From Acidobacteriota bacterium (GTDB lineage: Bacteria; Acidobacteriota; Blastocatellia; Chloracidobacteriales; JADJPF01), in assembly GCA_016213785.1 (NCBI GenBank), contig JACQZQ010000129.1:27212-91211 (forward strand): a DNA stretch of 64,000 nt, given 5' to 3'. Position numbers and translations under genes: made by a program. A model generated the notes under the pieces. It worked only from the letters and a program-made list of their open reading frames with translations, did no database searches and was not told the origin of the DNA. The first letter of the stretch is position 1, and each line of letters begins with the position of its first letter. Shown here in pieces: positions 63,942 through 64,000 of this stretch.

Positions 63942-64000
63942 ATGGACGAACTCCAGTTAATATTAATATATTGTATGAGTAGCGACGTACTTAAAGCAAT
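63942..64000 (+). CDS. Start of an unknown gene, partial
   Basis: The first 19 codons of a plus-strand gene starting MDELQLILIYCMSSDVLKA, with a good AAGGAG eight bases before the ATG at 63942. The 3' part is outside the window, so neither length nor product can be given. The ribosome-binding site is the main support. Confidence 0.5.
   Translation, partial: MDELQLILIYCMSSDVLKA

Overview
The window is AT-rich and gene-dense, and looks like chromosome from a diderm bacterium, most likely an Acidobacteriota member (perhaps Blastocatellia). The assignment is tentative and based on gene content: lipid A and LPS-export genes (lpxA, lptF-lptG) with Skp-like chaperones, a VWA protein of the type enriched in Acidobacteria, an Oar-like TonB receptor with an N-terminal carboxypeptidase-regulatory domain, several Hanks-type kinases and FHA proteins, and a bacillithiol glycosyltransferase (bshA). 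No tRNA, rRNA, CRISPR array, IS transposase or integrase was recognised.

Layout. 1-10 kb, minus strand: isoprenoid and envelope housekeeping genes (ispA partial, an FHA/PH-like membrane protein, xseB, lpxA, fabZ, two Skp paralogues, a glycine-zipper/peptidoglycan-binding protein, rsmA, ribD, glmU). guaB is divergent from glmU across a region holding a perfect 20-bp inverted repeat. 11.9-15.6 kb: an LptF-LptG fusion flanked by two small related proteins. 15.6-21.4 kb: rocD, bshA, a small acidic protein, a CoA-disulfide-reductase-like flavoprotein, a membrane winged-helix protein and a ROK kinase. 21.4-29.1 kb: two large Ser/Thr kinases (HEAT and TPR types), a divergent tandem-FHA protein and an SDR. 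29.1-40.4 kb: an accessory segment. 40.4-64 kb: glycine-zipper protein, M20 peptidase, hemC, Acidobacteria-type VWA protein, Yip1/TPR protein, phosphodiesterase, TonB receptor, OPT transporter, aroB, dtd, atpC-atpD, a 5'-nucleotidase, an ECF sigma/VWA/anti-sigma/secretin-like cluster, a di-haem peroxidase-like protein, and the start of an unknown gene.

The most unusual part is the accessory segment. It carries two ParA-type ATPase genes (30041-30841 plus; 38836-39642 minus). Each is followed by an overlapping gene for a protein with a winged-helix-like core and low-complexity arms. The two junctions have the same design: AAGGAGG, nine bases, then a GTGTCGC start inside the parA 3' end. The low-complexity arms are encoded by dense arrays of short palindromic DNA motifs. 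In module B the motif is CTACNGTAG, which also occurs in the non-coding flanks on both sides. In module A there are GATC/GATCTCTA motifs (also upstream of the module) and GAGCNNGCTC motifs. I propose that these genes contain their own DNA-binding site arrays, perhaps centromere-like or iteron-like sites for the ParA partner. Between the modules lie a four-HKD phospholipase-D-like protein and several small unknown proteins, so the segment could be an integrated plasmid-like element. That is inference: no integrase or attachment site was found.

Strong inverted repeats mark several convergent or 3' junctions and are annotated as candidate terminators. Starts were moved to internal ATG codons with a better ribosome-binding site where the longest frame began at TTG or ran into upstream signals.
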